NCBI RefSeq assembly: GCF_029338335.1
Contig: NZ_CP119796.1
DNA length: 64,000 nucleotides
Reading direction: 5' to 3' (one strand)
Source: Halomontanus rarus
GTDB taxonomy: Archaea; Halobacteriota; Halobacteria; Halobacteriales; Natrialbaceae
Shown here: in pieces, positions 42,626 through 51,737 of the stretch
How the letters are laid out: the number at the start of each line of letters is the position of its first letter
Numbering within the stretch: the first letter of the stretch is position 1
Program-made: the position numbers and the translations under genes
Notes under the pieces: model-generated
Told to the model about the DNA's origin: nothing
The model's database searches: none
Seen by the model: the letters and a program-made list of their open reading frames with translations, nothing else

Positions 42626-43534
42626 ATGGAGGTCATCGGTCGGCTGCTGTACCTCGTCGTCTTGCTGCTCGTCGGCGTCGGACTGCGAGCGGGCGGGCTC
42701 CTCGACGAGTCGCGGACGAACCGACTGAACCTCGCGGTCTACTACGTCGCGCTCCCGGCGCTCGTCTTCACCTCGGCGTACGACCAGCCCCTCGCGGAGC
42801 TCGTCTCGCCGGCGCTGCTCGCGGGCGTCTGGGTCGTCCTGCTGTCGACGGCCGCCCTCGCCTGGGTCGTCCACCGGAACCGGGACCCGAGCGCGCGACG
42901 CGGCGTCGCCGTCGTCCAGTCCTATCACTCGAACCTCGGCTACCTCGGGCTCCCGCTCGTGGCCGCGACCTTCGGCAGCGAGGCCGCGGCGGTGGGAAGC
43001 GTCGTCCTCGGCATCGGCGTCCTGACGCAGGTGCCACTGACGATCCTCGTCCTCGTTCGCCTGAACGGCGCGGCGGTCTCGATCCGCCGCCAACTCCGAC
43101 GGCTCGTCACCGACCCCGTCCTTACCGCGCTCGCGGCCGGACTCGCCGTCTCGACGGTGGGCCTCCCGGTGCCAACGCTCGCCGTGACTGGACTCGAGGG
43201 CCTCGCCGGCCTCGCCCTGCCCCTCGCGTTGTGCTGTGTCGGCGCGTCGATCCGCCTCGAGCTATCGGAGGTCGACGTCGGCGCGACCGGGTCCGTCGTC
43301 GCCTGTAACGTCTGCTTGATGCCGGTGCTCGCGTGGGCGGTCTTCTCGGTGCTGGGTGTGGGCGGAACGGCGTTCGCCGCCGCGGTGGTGATGTTCGGGA
43401 CGCCGACGGCGGTGTCGACGTTCATCTACGCGACCGAACACGGCGGCGACGAAGCGTTCGCCTCGCTGAACGTGTTCGTGACGACCGTCGCGTCCGTCGC
43501 GACGCTGTTCGTGCTGATCGCGCTGGTGGGGTGA
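42626..43534 (+). CDS. AEC-family (auxin efflux carrier-like) permease
   Basis: A 302-residue membrane protein with about ten hydrophobic helices in two halves. The first helix is MEVIGRLLYLVVLLLVGVG. The GYLGLPLV and AVVMFGTPTAV segments match conserved AEC features; LALPLALCCVGASI is the paired unwound helix of the second half. Such carriers export organic acids or other small molecules. The substrate is unknown. The ATG is at the start of the first helix; upstream codons overlap the tandem repeats. Confidence 0.87.
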   Translation: MEVIGRLLYLVVLLLVGVGLRAGGLLDESRTNRLNLAVYYVALPALVFTSAYDQPLAELVSPALLAGVWVVLLSTAALAWVVHRNRDPSARRGVAVVQSYHSNLGYLGLPLVAATFGSEAAAVGSVVLGIGVLTQVPLTILVLVRLNGAAVSIRRQLRRLVTDPVLTALAAGLAVSTVGLPVPTLAVTGLEGLAGLALPLALCCVGASIRLELSEVDVGATGSVVACNVCLMPVLAWAVFSVLGVGGTAFAAAVVMFGTPTAVSTFIYATEHGGDEAFASLNVFVTTVASVATLFVLIALVG

Positions 43535-43687
43535 GCCGATTCGGACGGTCGTCGGGACGGGCGGACCGACTCGACGGCTCGGACGGTCGGTCTTCGAGGT
43601 GTCTGGACTCGCCGACGGTTTTGGACGACAGTCTCAGGTCACTCGAACTTGACAGCGCTTATTGCAATCGTCCACGCACCGGATCGT

Positions 43688-44338
43688 ATGGCAGACAAAC
43701 TCGAGACCTACCGGCAGATCGTCGACGCGGGCGTCGTCGCCGTCATGCGTGGTATCGACGAAGAAGACATCGTTCCCGTCGCGGAGGCGCTCTACGAGGG
43801 CGGCGTGGTCGCCCTCGAGGTCACCGCGGACGCCACGCGAGCGACCGAGATGATCGCCGACGTCGACCGCGCGCTCGCGGACACCAACGCGGTCGTCGGT
43901 GCGGGGACCGTCCTCGACGAGTCGATGGCGGTGAACGTGATCGAAGCGGGTGCGGACTACATTCTGGCGCCGCACTTCGACGAGGGGATGGTCACGGCCT
44001 GCAACCGGTACGGCAAGGTCTCGATTCCGGGTGTGGCGACGCCGACCGAGGCGGTGCAGGCCGCCGAGGCAGGCGCCGATATGCTGAAGGTGTTCCCCGC
44101 CTCCGATCTCGGCCCGGGCTACATCAGCGCGATTCAGGGGCCGCTGGGCCAGTTGCCGATCGTCGCGACGGGCGGGGTCAGCCCCGACAACGTCGACGAG
44201 TTCTTCGACGCCGGATCCACCGCGGTGGGCGCCGGCTCGGCGATGATCGACTACGACGCGATCGAACGCGGCGACATGGACGGCGTCCGCGAGCACGCCG
44301 AGCGGTTCGTCGAAGCGGTCGAAGAAGCGCGCTCGTAG
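43688..44338 (+). CDS. KDPG/KHG aldolase family protein
   Basis: A class I aldolase of the Eda family that cleaves 2-keto-3-deoxy-6-phosphogluconate or 4-hydroxy-2-oxoglutarate. The 216-residue protein has E44 (ALEVTAD), GAGTVLDE at 71-78, PGVATPTE at 114-121 and the Schiff-base lysine K134 in DMLKVFPAS. All catalytic residues are present. Haloarchaea run a semi-phosphorylated Entner-Doudoroff pathway that ends with such an aldolase; this may be it or a paralogue for another keto-acid. The ATG is 39 bases inside the longest frame, where family homology begins. Confidence 0.9.
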   Translation: MADKLETYRQIVDAGVVAVMRGIDEEDIVPVAEALYEGGVVALEVTADATRATEMIADVDRALADTNAVVGAGTVLDESMAVNVIEAGADYILAPHFDEGMVTACNRYGKVSIPGVATPTEAVQAAEAGADMLKVFPASDLGPGYISAIQGPLGQLPIVATGGVSPDNVDEFFDAGSTAVGAGSAMIDYDAIERGDMDGVREHAERFVEAVEEARS

Positions 44339-44423
44339 TCCGAGTCCGTCTACTCGCTCGAGCGCGGCGATCTATTTGTGATCGAGGAACACCTCGAGGG
44401 ACCCGAGCGACGGTCGACGGGGG

Positions 44424-46016
44424 TCAGCGCCGGTCCACGATCGCGACATCGGCGTCCAGCTCGTCGGTCCGTTCGAACGTCGGCGGGGACACCAGTCGCG
44501 AGGCGGCGCTTCGGTCGCGGCTCGCGCCGACGATGAGCAGATCGTTGGTCGGTGCGACGCGTCGGAGAAAGCGCTCGATCGACGAGTTCGCGACGCGGGT
44601 CTCGAGGGTGCCGTCGAAGGTTTCGACGAGGTTGGCTAGCATCGTATCGGCGACCCGTCGTCGTCTCTCCGAGTCGGCGCAGTGGGCGACGCTCACGCGG
44701 CCGGTCGAGCCGGCGAGTCGAAGGCCGAAGTCGATCATGTTGTGGGCGGTGTCGCCGGCCCGTCTGACCGGGACTACGATCCGCCGCCAGTCGGTCCGTC
44801 CGGCGTGGGATCGGTGCACGAGGACGTCCACGTTCGACCGCAGCAGTCGCGTGACGAACGGCGTCAGATCGCCGTTTTCGGTCTCGTAGGGAACGGCGAT
44901 CAGATCGCAGTTGGCCTCGGTCGCAGTCTGGCGGACCGTTTCGGCAGGCGACGATCCGCTCGTCGCGACGATCACCTGACACGGGACCTCGAGTTCCGAT
45001 TCGATCCGCGTGGCCAACCGCTCCAGTTCCGTCACCGTCGCGACGATCGCCGATTTTTCCTCTTCGTTTCTTTCTGACTTTGTCTCCGTCTCCGTCTCAG
45101 TTTTTGTCTCTCCCTCTCTCCCTCCACCTCTACCCCCACCTCCACCGCTACCCGCGCCCGCAACCGACGCGCCGGACGCTCCTTCGATCCCGAGGTCCGG
45201 TTCGATGCCGGAGGCGGAATCCGGATCCAGCCGGTCGGCTTTCGCCCGCCGGAGTGCCCGTTTCGCGTTCGCCGTTCGATCTTCCTCGACGACGTCCAGC
45301 AAGACCACCTTCCCGGCCTCGTGTGCGGCCGCGAGTCGCCCGCCGAGTATCGCCGTCGCCTCCGCCGACTCCTGCTCGCCGCGGACGGGAACGAGTACGT
45401 GATCGTCACCCTCGGTCGATTCGTAGAGGTACCGGGCGCGTCGCTCGTAGAATAGGTTCCGCCAGGCGGTGAAAGCGACGGCGACGAGACTCGAGCCGAG
45501 AAAGACGCTGACGACGAACGAGAACTGTCTGGTGGGATCGACCAGCAGACCGAGCAGTGCCGTCGAAAACGCCGCGGCCTCCTCGATGTCGAACGCCCAG
45601 GTAACGACGCCCGTGAGGAAGATTGCGAAGGCCGCTCCCGGAGCGTCGACTTCGATGCTGGTCGGCGGGAGGTCTGGGTAAACGATCCACACCGCCACTC
45701 CCACCGCGACCCACGCGCAGACGGCACCGGCGGTCAGTCCGGTGACGAACCGGATCGGCGAGGACCGCTTGCTCTCGGGGTGCGCGAACAGCGCGTACGT
45801 ACCGGCGGCCAGCGGCGGAAAGAGGAAAAACGAGAGGTGCTCCCAGCGGGTCGAGAGATAGGTCAGTAAGCCGATCAGGAGCGGGACGAAGAGGAGAACC
45901 GAGATGTGGACTAGCGTCGCCGTCTCCTCGAGGCGTCGCCGACCCTTCTGAAGCAACCGGCGTTTGAACCGCCGAAACCCCCGCCCCTCCTCCTCCTCGA
46001 GGAACCGGTCGAACAT
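44424..46016 (-). CDS. HPP membrane protein fused to two Usp domains
   Basis: A 530-residue fusion. Residues 33-190 are an HPP-family membrane domain with four or five helices, the HPES motif in AHPESKRSSP and EEAAAFSTALLGLL. Two universal-stress-protein-like domains follow (about 205-385 and 395-530), with IVATSGSSPAETV and LIVGASRDRSAASRLV as nucleotide-binding ends. They are split by a Gly/Arg/Glu/Thr low-complexity linker (GGGGGRGGGREGETKTETE). HPP proteins have been linked to nitrite transport, so this may be a transporter sensing nucleotides on its cytoplasmic side; that is inference. Confidence 0.85.
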   Translation of the reverse strand: MFDRFLEEEEGRGFRRFKRRLLQKGRRRLEETATLVHISVLLFVPLLIGLLTYLSTRWEHLSFFLFPPLAAGTYALFAHPESKRSSPIRFVTGLTAGAVCAWVAVGVAVWIVYPDLPPTSIEVDAPGAAFAIFLTGVVTWAFDIEEAAAFSTALLGLLVDPTRQFSFVVSVFLGSSLVAVAFTAWRNLFYERRARYLYESTEGDDHVLVPVRGEQESAEATAILGGRLAAAHEAGKVVLLDVVEEDRTANAKRALRRAKADRLDPDSASGIEPDLGIEGASGASVAGAGSGGGGGRGGGREGETKTETETETKSERNEEEKSAIVATVTELERLATRIESELEVPCQVIVATSGSSPAETVRQTATEANCDLIAVPYETENGDLTPFVTRLLRSNVDVLVHRSHAGRTDWRRIVVPVRRAGDTAHNMIDFGLRLAGSTGRVSVAHCADSERRRRVADTMLANLVETFDGTLETRVANSSIERFLRRVAPTNDLLIVGASRDRSAASRLVSPPTFERTDELDADVAIVDRR

Positions 46017-46189
46017 CGCTGTCTACTCGTCCCCTCTGCGAGAATCGAGTTAAAGGTACTGTGGCTACTCCCCGGCCGGTGGACGAGCGGCCCGCCCAGC
46101 GAGTCCCTTCCTCGCGGCGGTGACTCGCGTTCGGAGACGCCGCCCACGCGGAGGTCGTTCAACCCCGTGTCAGCACGGCGCTCTCGTAC

Positions 46190-47119
46190 TCACACCAGAT
46201 CGCCGCTCCCGCGACCGGACGGGTTTCGCTCGAGCGTCGGGATCTCGCCCGTTTCGGCGAGACTCTTGAACCGACGGAGCGCCGTCCCGACGAGCGTCTT
46301 CGAGACGAGGTTCGTTCGGTTCATAATCGCGTCGCCGACCGCGCCGCCCGGCGGATCGGCGTGAACGCTGAGCGTGACCTCCGTTCCGCGGTCGCCCGGC
46401 GCCGGCCGAAAGCGGACCGTCCCCGTGTGAGGGATCGCGGCGCCCTCGAGCGTCTCCCAGCGCAGGTGTTCGCCGGGTCGTTCCTCGACGAGTTCCGTCT
46501 CCCAGCTCAGCTGTCGACCGAGCGGGCCGTCGGCGGTCCAGCGGTAGCGATTCTCGCCGTCGCCCCGGTCCTCGGACTCGCTTTCGTCGTCGTCTTCGCC
46601 CCCGTCTCCCGTCTCGGTTTCGTCCTCGTCTCGGTCTCCGCTTCCGCCTCCGGCCTCCGCATCGCTTTCGTCCACGACACTCACTTCCACGGTGGGACCG
46701 AAGATGCGCGACAGGTGCTCCGGCTCGTGCCAGAACCGGCCGAGTTCGTCCGCGGGTTTCTCGACGGTGATCGACCGCTGGACCACGGTCGGGCCGGACG
46801 GCGTCGACTCGGTCTCGTCCTTGGGTTCGTGTCCGTGTTCGTATTCGTGCTGGTATTCGCCACCGCCCGCGGAACGCGAGCCGACCAACCCGGCGAGACT
46901 ACGTCCGCGAACACCCCGATAGACCAGCCAGCCGCCGGTGAGCGCCATCGCCGCGCCACCGAGCGACCGTCGCCGCAGCCCGCTCTGTACGAGCGCTCCG
47001 CCGAGCGTCGCGGTCGCGAGCCGTTCCCATCGACCGGCGTCGGCGCTCGAGGTCGACCGACTCGACCCCTCCGACGCGCTCGAGTCGTCGGTCGTCGCGT
47101 CCGGCGAGTACGCGGTCAT
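46190..47119 (-). CDS. SRPBCC-family protein with N-terminal membrane segments
   Basis: A 309-residue protein. Residues 30-75 hold a YgaP-like hydrophobic hairpin (LATATLGGALVQSGL, GGAAMALTGGWLVYRGV). A spacer with His/Glu (QHEYEHGHEPKDE) precedes the SRPBCC (START-like) fold from about 115 (SITVEKPADELGRFWHE) to 290. It is interrupted by a long acidic low-complexity insert around residues 155-195. SRPBCC domains hold hydrophobic ligands; this one is probably membrane-tethered. The ATG giving MTAYSPDATT is used. Confidence 0.82.
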   Translation of the reverse strand: MTAYSPDATTDDSSASEGSSRSTSSADAGRWERLATATLGGALVQSGLRRRSLGGAAMALTGGWLVYRGVRGRSLAGLVGSRSAGGGEYQHEYEHGHEPKDETESTPSGPTVVQRSITVEKPADELGRFWHEPEHLSRIFGPTVEVSVVDESDAEAGGGSGDRDEDETETGDGGEDDDESESEDRGDGENRYRWTADGPLGRQLSWETELVEERPGEHLRWETLEGAAIPHTGTVRFRPAPGDRGTEVTLSVHADPPGGAVGDAIMNRTNLVSKTLVGTALRRFKSLAETGEIPTLERNPSGRGSGDLV

Positions 47120-47362
47120 GGTCGCCCTCCCCCGTCGTCGGCGATGGGTGCGGTTTCGGACGTGCTCTGCCTGCCGTCGATCGAGTCGGCTCGAGAAAAC
47201 GCGTCGGTCATTGACACGGAAGGCTGACCACGACTGCGCCATTGTAGACGAGGGCTGCACATGCAACGCCGGGCGCTCGAGGGCGAGGCCGATCGGGGGC
47301 GTCGCCGAAACGCGATCGGCAACGTGATCGACCGCTGATGTGACATCCCGTCCGCTCCCAGT

Positions 47363-47369
47363 TTTATAC
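47363..47369 (+). promoter_or_regulatory. TATA box for the flavoprotein oxidoreductase
   Basis: TTTTATA lies about 33-39 bases before the oxidoreductase ATG, giving a leader of about ten bases. Confidence 0.5.
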
Positions 47370-47401
47370 GCTCGTCCGTGGTTGATGAACCGGGAACTAC
47401 T

Positions 47402-48892
47402 ATGGAAGCGTTCGACATCGTCGTCCTCGGCGGCGGCTCCGGCTCGCAGGTCGCGATGGCGGCCGCAAACGAGGGCCTCGAGGCGGCCGTCCTCGAACCC
47501 GGTCCGCTCGGCGGAGCCTGTATCACCAGAGGCTGTGTCCCCTCGAAGGCACTGCTCCACCGCGCCGACGTCTGCGAGGAGATCCGTCGGGCCGAGCGCT
47601 TCGGCGTCGACGCCGAAATTCGGGACCTCGACTTCGGGGCCATCACCGACGCGGTCCACGACACCGTCTACGAGAAGGCCGACCGGCAGCGGGAGTCGCT
47701 CGAGGCGAACGAGAACGTCGCGCTCTACGAGGCCGCGGGACGGTTCGTCGACGATCAGACGATCGCACTGGGTGACGGCGGCGGCGAGTTCGACGGCGAC
47801 GCCGACCGCATCCGGGGCGAGACCGTCGTGATCGCGGTCGGCACCAGCCCGCTGGTTCCCCCGATCGACGGCCTCGAGGACGTCGCGTACCTCACGAGCG
47901 ACGACGCGCTCTACCTCGACGAGCGACCCGACGACCTCGTGATCGTCGGCGGCGGCTACATCGGCGCCGAACTGGGCTACTTCTTCGGCGCGGTCGGCAC
48001 CGACGTCTCGATCGTCGGACGCAGCGAGACGCTCGTTAAGCGCGAGGACGACGCCGTCAGCGACGCGGTAACCGAGTCGCTCGCGAATCGCTGTGACCTA
48101 TATACTGGCTTCGAGGCCTCGAGCGTCGCCGAGCGGGGCGGGTCGGTCGTCGTCGAGATCGAGCGTAGCGATGGAAACGAGGACGGCGACGGCGACGAAG
48201 GCGAAACCGACGGCGGCGACGCCACCCCCACGACGCTCGAGGCCGACGAACTCCTCGTCGCGACGGGCCGGGAGCCGAATACGGCCGACCTCGGCCTCGA
48301 GAACGCTGGCGTCGAGACCGACGACGGGGGATACGTCGACGTCGACGAGTTCCTCAAGACCAGCGCCGAGAACGTCTGGGCGCTCGGCGACGTGATCGGC
48401 GACCAGCCGTTCAAGCACGTCGCCGACTACGAGGCGCGCTGCGTGACGGTGAACGTCCTCGAGGAGACCCAGCAGACCGTCGACTACGGGGCGATGCCCC
48501 ACGCGATCTTCACGTCGCCGCAGGTCGCAAGTGTTGGCCGGACGGAGGCCGAACTGGCCGAGGAGGGCCTCGAGTACGACGCCGCGACGGTCGGCTACGA
48601 CGCCGCGCCGATGGGGCTGATCCTCGACGCCGACGAGGCGTTCGTCAAGGTGCTGGCCGCTCCCGACGGCGAGATTCTGGGCTGTCACGTCGTCGGCCCG
48701 CAGGCCTCGACGATGATCCACGAGGTGGTCCTCGCGATGCAACGCTGTTCGGGGACCGTCGACGACGTCGCGGACACGGTTCACGTCCATCCGGCGCTCA
48801 ACGAGGCCGTGCTGGCGGCGTTCGACGAGGTGTCCGATCGGCCGTACTCGACGGCGCCGGACTGGCGGGACACGGCGGAGGACGGGGAGTGA
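47402..48892 (+). CDS. Dihydrolipoamide dehydrogenase / mercuric-reductase-like flavoprotein
   Basis: FAD-dependent pyridine-nucleotide disulfide oxidoreductase of 496 residues. The FAD motif GGGSGSQ is at 10-16, the redox pair is C40-x4-C45 (GGACITRGCVPSK) and the NAD(P) motif is VIVGGGYIGAE near 180. The C-terminal catalytic dyad is in HVHPALNEAV. An acidic Asp/Glu/Gly insert lies in the middle (GNEDGDGDEGETDGGD). No pyruvate dehydrogenase genes are adjacent, so it is a stand-alone paralogue that could use lipoamide, gamma-Glu-Cys disulfide or another disulfide. Confidence 0.9.
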   Translation: MEAFDIVVLGGGSGSQVAMAAANEGLEAAVLEPGPLGGACITRGCVPSKALLHRADVCEEIRRAERFGVDAEIRDLDFGAITDAVHDTVYEKADRQRESLEANENVALYEAAGRFVDDQTIALGDGGGEFDGDADRIRGETVVIAVGTSPLVPPIDGLEDVAYLTSDDALYLDERPDDLVIVGGGYIGAELGYFFGAVGTDVSIVGRSETLVKREDDAVSDAVTESLANRCDLYTGFEASSVAERGGSVVVEIERSDGNEDGDGDEGETDGGDATPTTLEADELLVATGREPNTADLGLENAGVETDDGGYVDVDEFLKTSAENVWALGDVIGDQPFKHVADYEARCVTVNVLEETQQTVDYGAMPHAIFTSPQVASVGRTEAELAEEGLEYDAATVGYDAAPMGLILDADEAFVKVLAAPDGEILGCHVVGPQASTMIHEVVLAMQRCSGTVDDVADTVHVHPALNEAVLAAFDEVSDRPYSTAPDWRDTAEDGE

Positions 48893-48925
48893 GCGGTCAC
48901 CGCCGCTCGCTGTGGGCGTTACACC

Positions 48926-48966
48926 TGACACCGACACCCGATGGTGTCACACCCGTATTTGACACC
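48926..48966. promoter_or_regulatory. TGACACC inverted/direct repeat cluster
   Basis: TGACACC at 48926 is followed by its inverse GGTGTCA at 48943, and a third TGACACC is at 48960. The spacing (17 bases start to start) fits a dimeric regulator on DNA. It lies upstream of the TATA boxes of the next gene and after the flavoprotein gene. Confidence 0.5.
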
Positions 48967-49003
48967 GACCTCCAGTGCCGCCGTAAATATAACCCAAAAA
49001 ACA

Positions 49004-49009
49004 TTTAAT
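49004..49009 (+). promoter_or_regulatory. TATA box for the small membrane protein
   Basis: TTTAAT about 22-27 bases before the ATG at 49031; a second candidate, TAAATATA, lies 20 bases further upstream. Confidence 0.45.
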
Positions 49010-49030
49010 TGGCTACACTAAACGCGACGT

Positions 49031-49429
49031 ATGCGCTCAGGTCCCTCTTCGCCGTCCAATTCACCGTCTCGATCCCCCCGCGCGACCCGCTCACGATCCG
49101 GGTCGGGACGAACGAACCGTCCGTTGGGGATTTCGATCATCTGCGCCCTCGGCGTACTCGGGTTCTTCCTCACGTTCCTTCCCATCCTCGAGATCGCCAG
49201 TTTCGGTGGCGGTGCCGGATTCATCGCACTCGTTCTTCTGGTGTTCAACTTCGGACATCTCGTCATCCTCGTCGGGCTCTGGAACATGAACTCGAGTATC
49301 CTCCCGTGGGCGTACCTCTTCTACGGACTCGGGCTGTTGTTCGATCTCGTGACCCTCAGTCTCGGCGGAATGATCATCTCGATCGTCATCCTCGGCTACC
49401 TGCTGTCCGTCGCCGATACATTCGACTGA
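49031..49429 (+). CDS. Hypothetical four-helix membrane protein
   Basis: A 132-residue protein with a Ser/Arg-rich N-terminus of about 28 residues, then hydrophobic helices LGISIICALGVLGFFLTFLP, GFIALVLLVFNFGHLVILVG, SILPWAYLFYGLGLLFDLV and MIISIVILGYLLSVAD. It resembles haloarchaeal small membrane proteins of unknown role. The leaderless start is supported by a TATA box. The regulatory repeat upstream suggests controlled expression. Confidence 0.75.
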   Translation: MRSGPSSPSNSPSRSPRATRSRSGSGRTNRPLGISIICALGVLGFFLTFLPILEIASFGGGAGFIALVLLVFNFGHLVILVGLWNMNSSILPWAYLFYGLGLLFDLVTLSLGGMIISIVILGYLLSVADTFD

Positions 49430-49450
49430 TCGTGATCGTCGCGACGTATC

Positions 49451-49567
49451 GTAGCCACTGAACGTCAATGTACACCTGATTGCACGAGGGGAGCGCGGTT
49501 CGGAGCGAGTACTGCGAGCGAGAACCGCGGACTGTGCGATCTGCGTGTAAATAGTTTCAGTCGTCAC
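49451..49567. repeat. 118-bp palindromic dispersed element, copy B
   Basis: The second copy of the element seen at 20364-20481. Here the inner stem is perfect (CGCGGTT/AACCGCG), enclosing GCGAGTACTGCGAGCG. The outer arms GTAGCCACTGAACG and CTGAAAC...TGTGCGAT are kept. It lies between the convergent membrane-protein gene and the sulfurtransferase gene, 44 bases past the 3' end of the latter. Confidence 0.8.
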
Positions 49568-49610
49568 CCTCGAGCAGTAGCCGTCGACGAGCACCAGTAC
49601 CCGCGGCGTA

Positions 49611-50438
49611 TCACCCCTCCGAATCGGCCGACACCGGCCCGCTCTCGACGCGGCCGTCCGCCGCGAGCCACTCCGTAAGACTCCCCTCGTAGAAGGAGAC
49701 GTCCTCGTAGCCGAGCGCCCGGAGGACGGCGTAGGTGTGGCTGATCCGCCGGGCGGTGTTACAGTAGAGGACGAGTTCGCGGTCGGGGGTGATCCCCCGA
49801 TCCTCGAGCAACGCCTCGATCTCCGCTCGCGGTTTGAGCCCTCGCGTCTCGTCGTCGACGACCTCGCGCCAGTCGAAGCGGACGGCGCCGGGGAGGCGAG
49901 CCTCCTCGAACTCGAACTGTTCGCGGGTGTCGACCAGCAACGCACCGCGGTCGATCGCGTCCTCGACGTCCTCGCGTTCGATCAGCGGGCTGTCCTCGAG
50001 TGCGAGCGGGGCGGGTTCGTAGGTGGACGCCTCGACCTCGGGCGCGTCAGACGTCGTCTCGTACTCGCGGTTCCAGGCGCTGTAGTCGCCGTCGAGCAAC
50101 CGGACGTCGTCGTGGCCGTACAGCAGGGCGGTGACGACGAACCGGGCGGCGAAGACGCCGTGGGTGTCGTCGTAGGCGACGACCGTGTCGTCGGGTTCGA
50201 TCCCGGCTTCTTCCATGAGGTCGGCGAAGACGTCGGCACCGGGTAACATTCCCCGGTCGGCGTCGCCCTCGTCTCGAAACCGGTCGAACGGGACGTTCAC
50301 CGCCCCCGGAACGTGTCCGATCCCCTCGAACTCCCAGGGTTCTCTGACGTCGACGATGCGTACCTGCGGGTGCGCCTGTGACTCCGACTCCTCGAGGCGG
50401 GCGGACAGCCACGCCGGCGTGACGACGAACTCGTCCAT
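49611..50438 (-). CDS. Two-domain sulfurtransferase (rhodanese)
   Basis: A 275-residue thiosulfate:sulfur-acceptor transferase with two rhodanese domains. The N-terminal domain lacks the catalytic cysteine (loop around AYDDTHGVFA). The C-terminal domain has the active-site loop CNTARRI (LVLYCNTARRISH, near residue 230). It accepts a persulfide on that cysteine. It is divergent from a second sulfurtransferase gene, about 285 bases away, which shares the same two-domain plan. The start is the first ATG with MDEFVVTPAWLS, the family's usual beginning. Confidence 0.92.
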   Translation of the reverse strand: MDEFVVTPAWLSARLEESESQAHPQVRIVDVREPWEFEGIGHVPGAVNVPFDRFRDEGDADRGMLPGADVFADLMEEAGIEPDDTVVAYDDTHGVFAARFVVTALLYGHDDVRLLDGDYSAWNREYETTSDAPEVEASTYEPAPLALEDSPLIEREDVEDAIDRGALLVDTREQFEFEEARLPGAVRFDWREVVDDETRGLKPRAEIEALLEDRGITPDRELVLYCNTARRISHTYAVLRALGYEDVSFYEGSLTEWLAADGRVESGPVSADSEG

Positions 50439-50723
50439 CGTGAGCCCCTATTCATCGAAGACCCCAGAACGCGTCGATCCCGGCACAACTGTCAGTGGTT
50501 CCGAGGTGGGGGCAACTCTTGCCCACCCCGTGGACCGACGGTTGTGAACCGAGGGCCCCTCGTCGTCGTGTTTCGGCCGCCAATCGGTTCGTAGCCCGGT
50601 ATCCTTTCGGCGGCGAACTGGTGGATTCTTCCAGGAACCGGCAACAATCACCGACACGGTAGAGCGACGACCGTATTGGCCGGTTGACGAGTGACTATGA
50701 AGAGAGGGTACCTGAGGACAGGT

Positions 50724-51590
50724 ATGGCAGAACAAGACTACGCCAACGACGTGTTGGTCTCGGCCGACTGGGCGGAAGACCGACTCGACGAGTTCCAGGA
50801 CGAGGACTCGGACCTCCGACTCGTCGAAGTCGACGTGGACACGGAAGCCTACGACGAGGCCCACGCCCCCGGCGCGATCGGCTTCAACTGGGAGACACAG
50901 CTTCAGGACCAGACGACGCGGGACATCCTCGAGAAGGAAGACTTCGAGGACCTGCTCGGAAGCCACGGCATCAGCGAGGACTCCACCGTCGTCCTCTACG
51001 GTGACAACGCCAACTGGTTCGCCGCCTACACCTACTGGCAGTTCAAGTACTACGGTCACGACGAGGTCTACCTGTTAGACGGCGGCCGCGAGTACTGGCT
51101 CGAGAACGACTATCCGACGACCGACGAGGTGCCGGACTTCTCGGCGGTCGACTACGAGGCCGCCGGCCCCCGCGAGAGCATTCGCGCCTACCGCGAGGAC
51201 GTCGAGAACGCGATCGACCGCGGCCTGCCGCTCGTGGACGTTCGATCGCCAGAAGAGTTCAGCGGCGAGATCCTCGCGCCCCCGGGCCTCCAGGAGACCG
51301 CCCAGCGCGGCGGCCACGTCCCCGGCGCGAAGAACATCTCGTGGGCGGCCGTGACCAACGACGACGGCACGTTCAAGACCCGCGAGGAGATCGAAGAGCT
51401 CTACGCCGAGGAAGGCATCGACGGCGAGTCGACGACCGTCGCCTACTGCCGCATCGGCGAGCGCTCCTCCGTCGCCTGGTTCGCCCTGCACGAACTGCTG
51501 GGCTACGACGACACCATCAACTACGACGGCTCGTGGACCGAGTGGGGTAACCTGGTCGGTGTGCCGATCGAGAAGGGTTCGGGCGAGTAA
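50724..51590 (+). CDS. tssA: Two-domain sulfurtransferase (TssA-like rhodanese)
   Basis: A 288-residue protein starting MAEQDYANDVLVSADWAEDR. It has two rhodanese domains; the first carries a non-catalytic DNANWF loop, the second the catalytic loop YCRIGERSS with Cys near 252. The CRxGxRS-type loop is that of thiosulfate sulfurtransferases. The symbol follows haloarchaeal naming. It is divergent from another rhodanese gene and is followed by a rubrerythrin-family gene on the same strand. The ATG is chosen because it begins family homology; the longer frame adds 11 unsupported residues. Confidence 0.9.
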   Translation: MAEQDYANDVLVSADWAEDRLDEFQDEDSDLRLVEVDVDTEAYDEAHAPGAIGFNWETQLQDQTTRDILEKEDFEDLLGSHGISEDSTVVLYGDNANWFAAYTYWQFKYYGHDEVYLLDGGREYWLENDYPTTDEVPDFSAVDYEAAGPRESIRAYREDVENAIDRGLPLVDVRSPEEFSGEILAPPGLQETAQRGGHVPGAKNISWAAVTNDDGTFKTREEIEELYAEEGIDGESTTVAYCRIGERSSVAWFALHELLGYDDTINYDGSWTEWGNLVGVPIEKGSGE

Positions 51591-51737
51591 GCAGCCGACG
51601 TCGAACATCGATATTTTTTCGCGTAGACGACACCTCGAGAGTGACTTCTTCGCCCCCTCTTCGGGCAGTCACCCCCTCTCTGATCGGTCGACCACGACAG
51701 ACCTAACTCGCGGGCACTCCTACGCCGACGCAGATCC

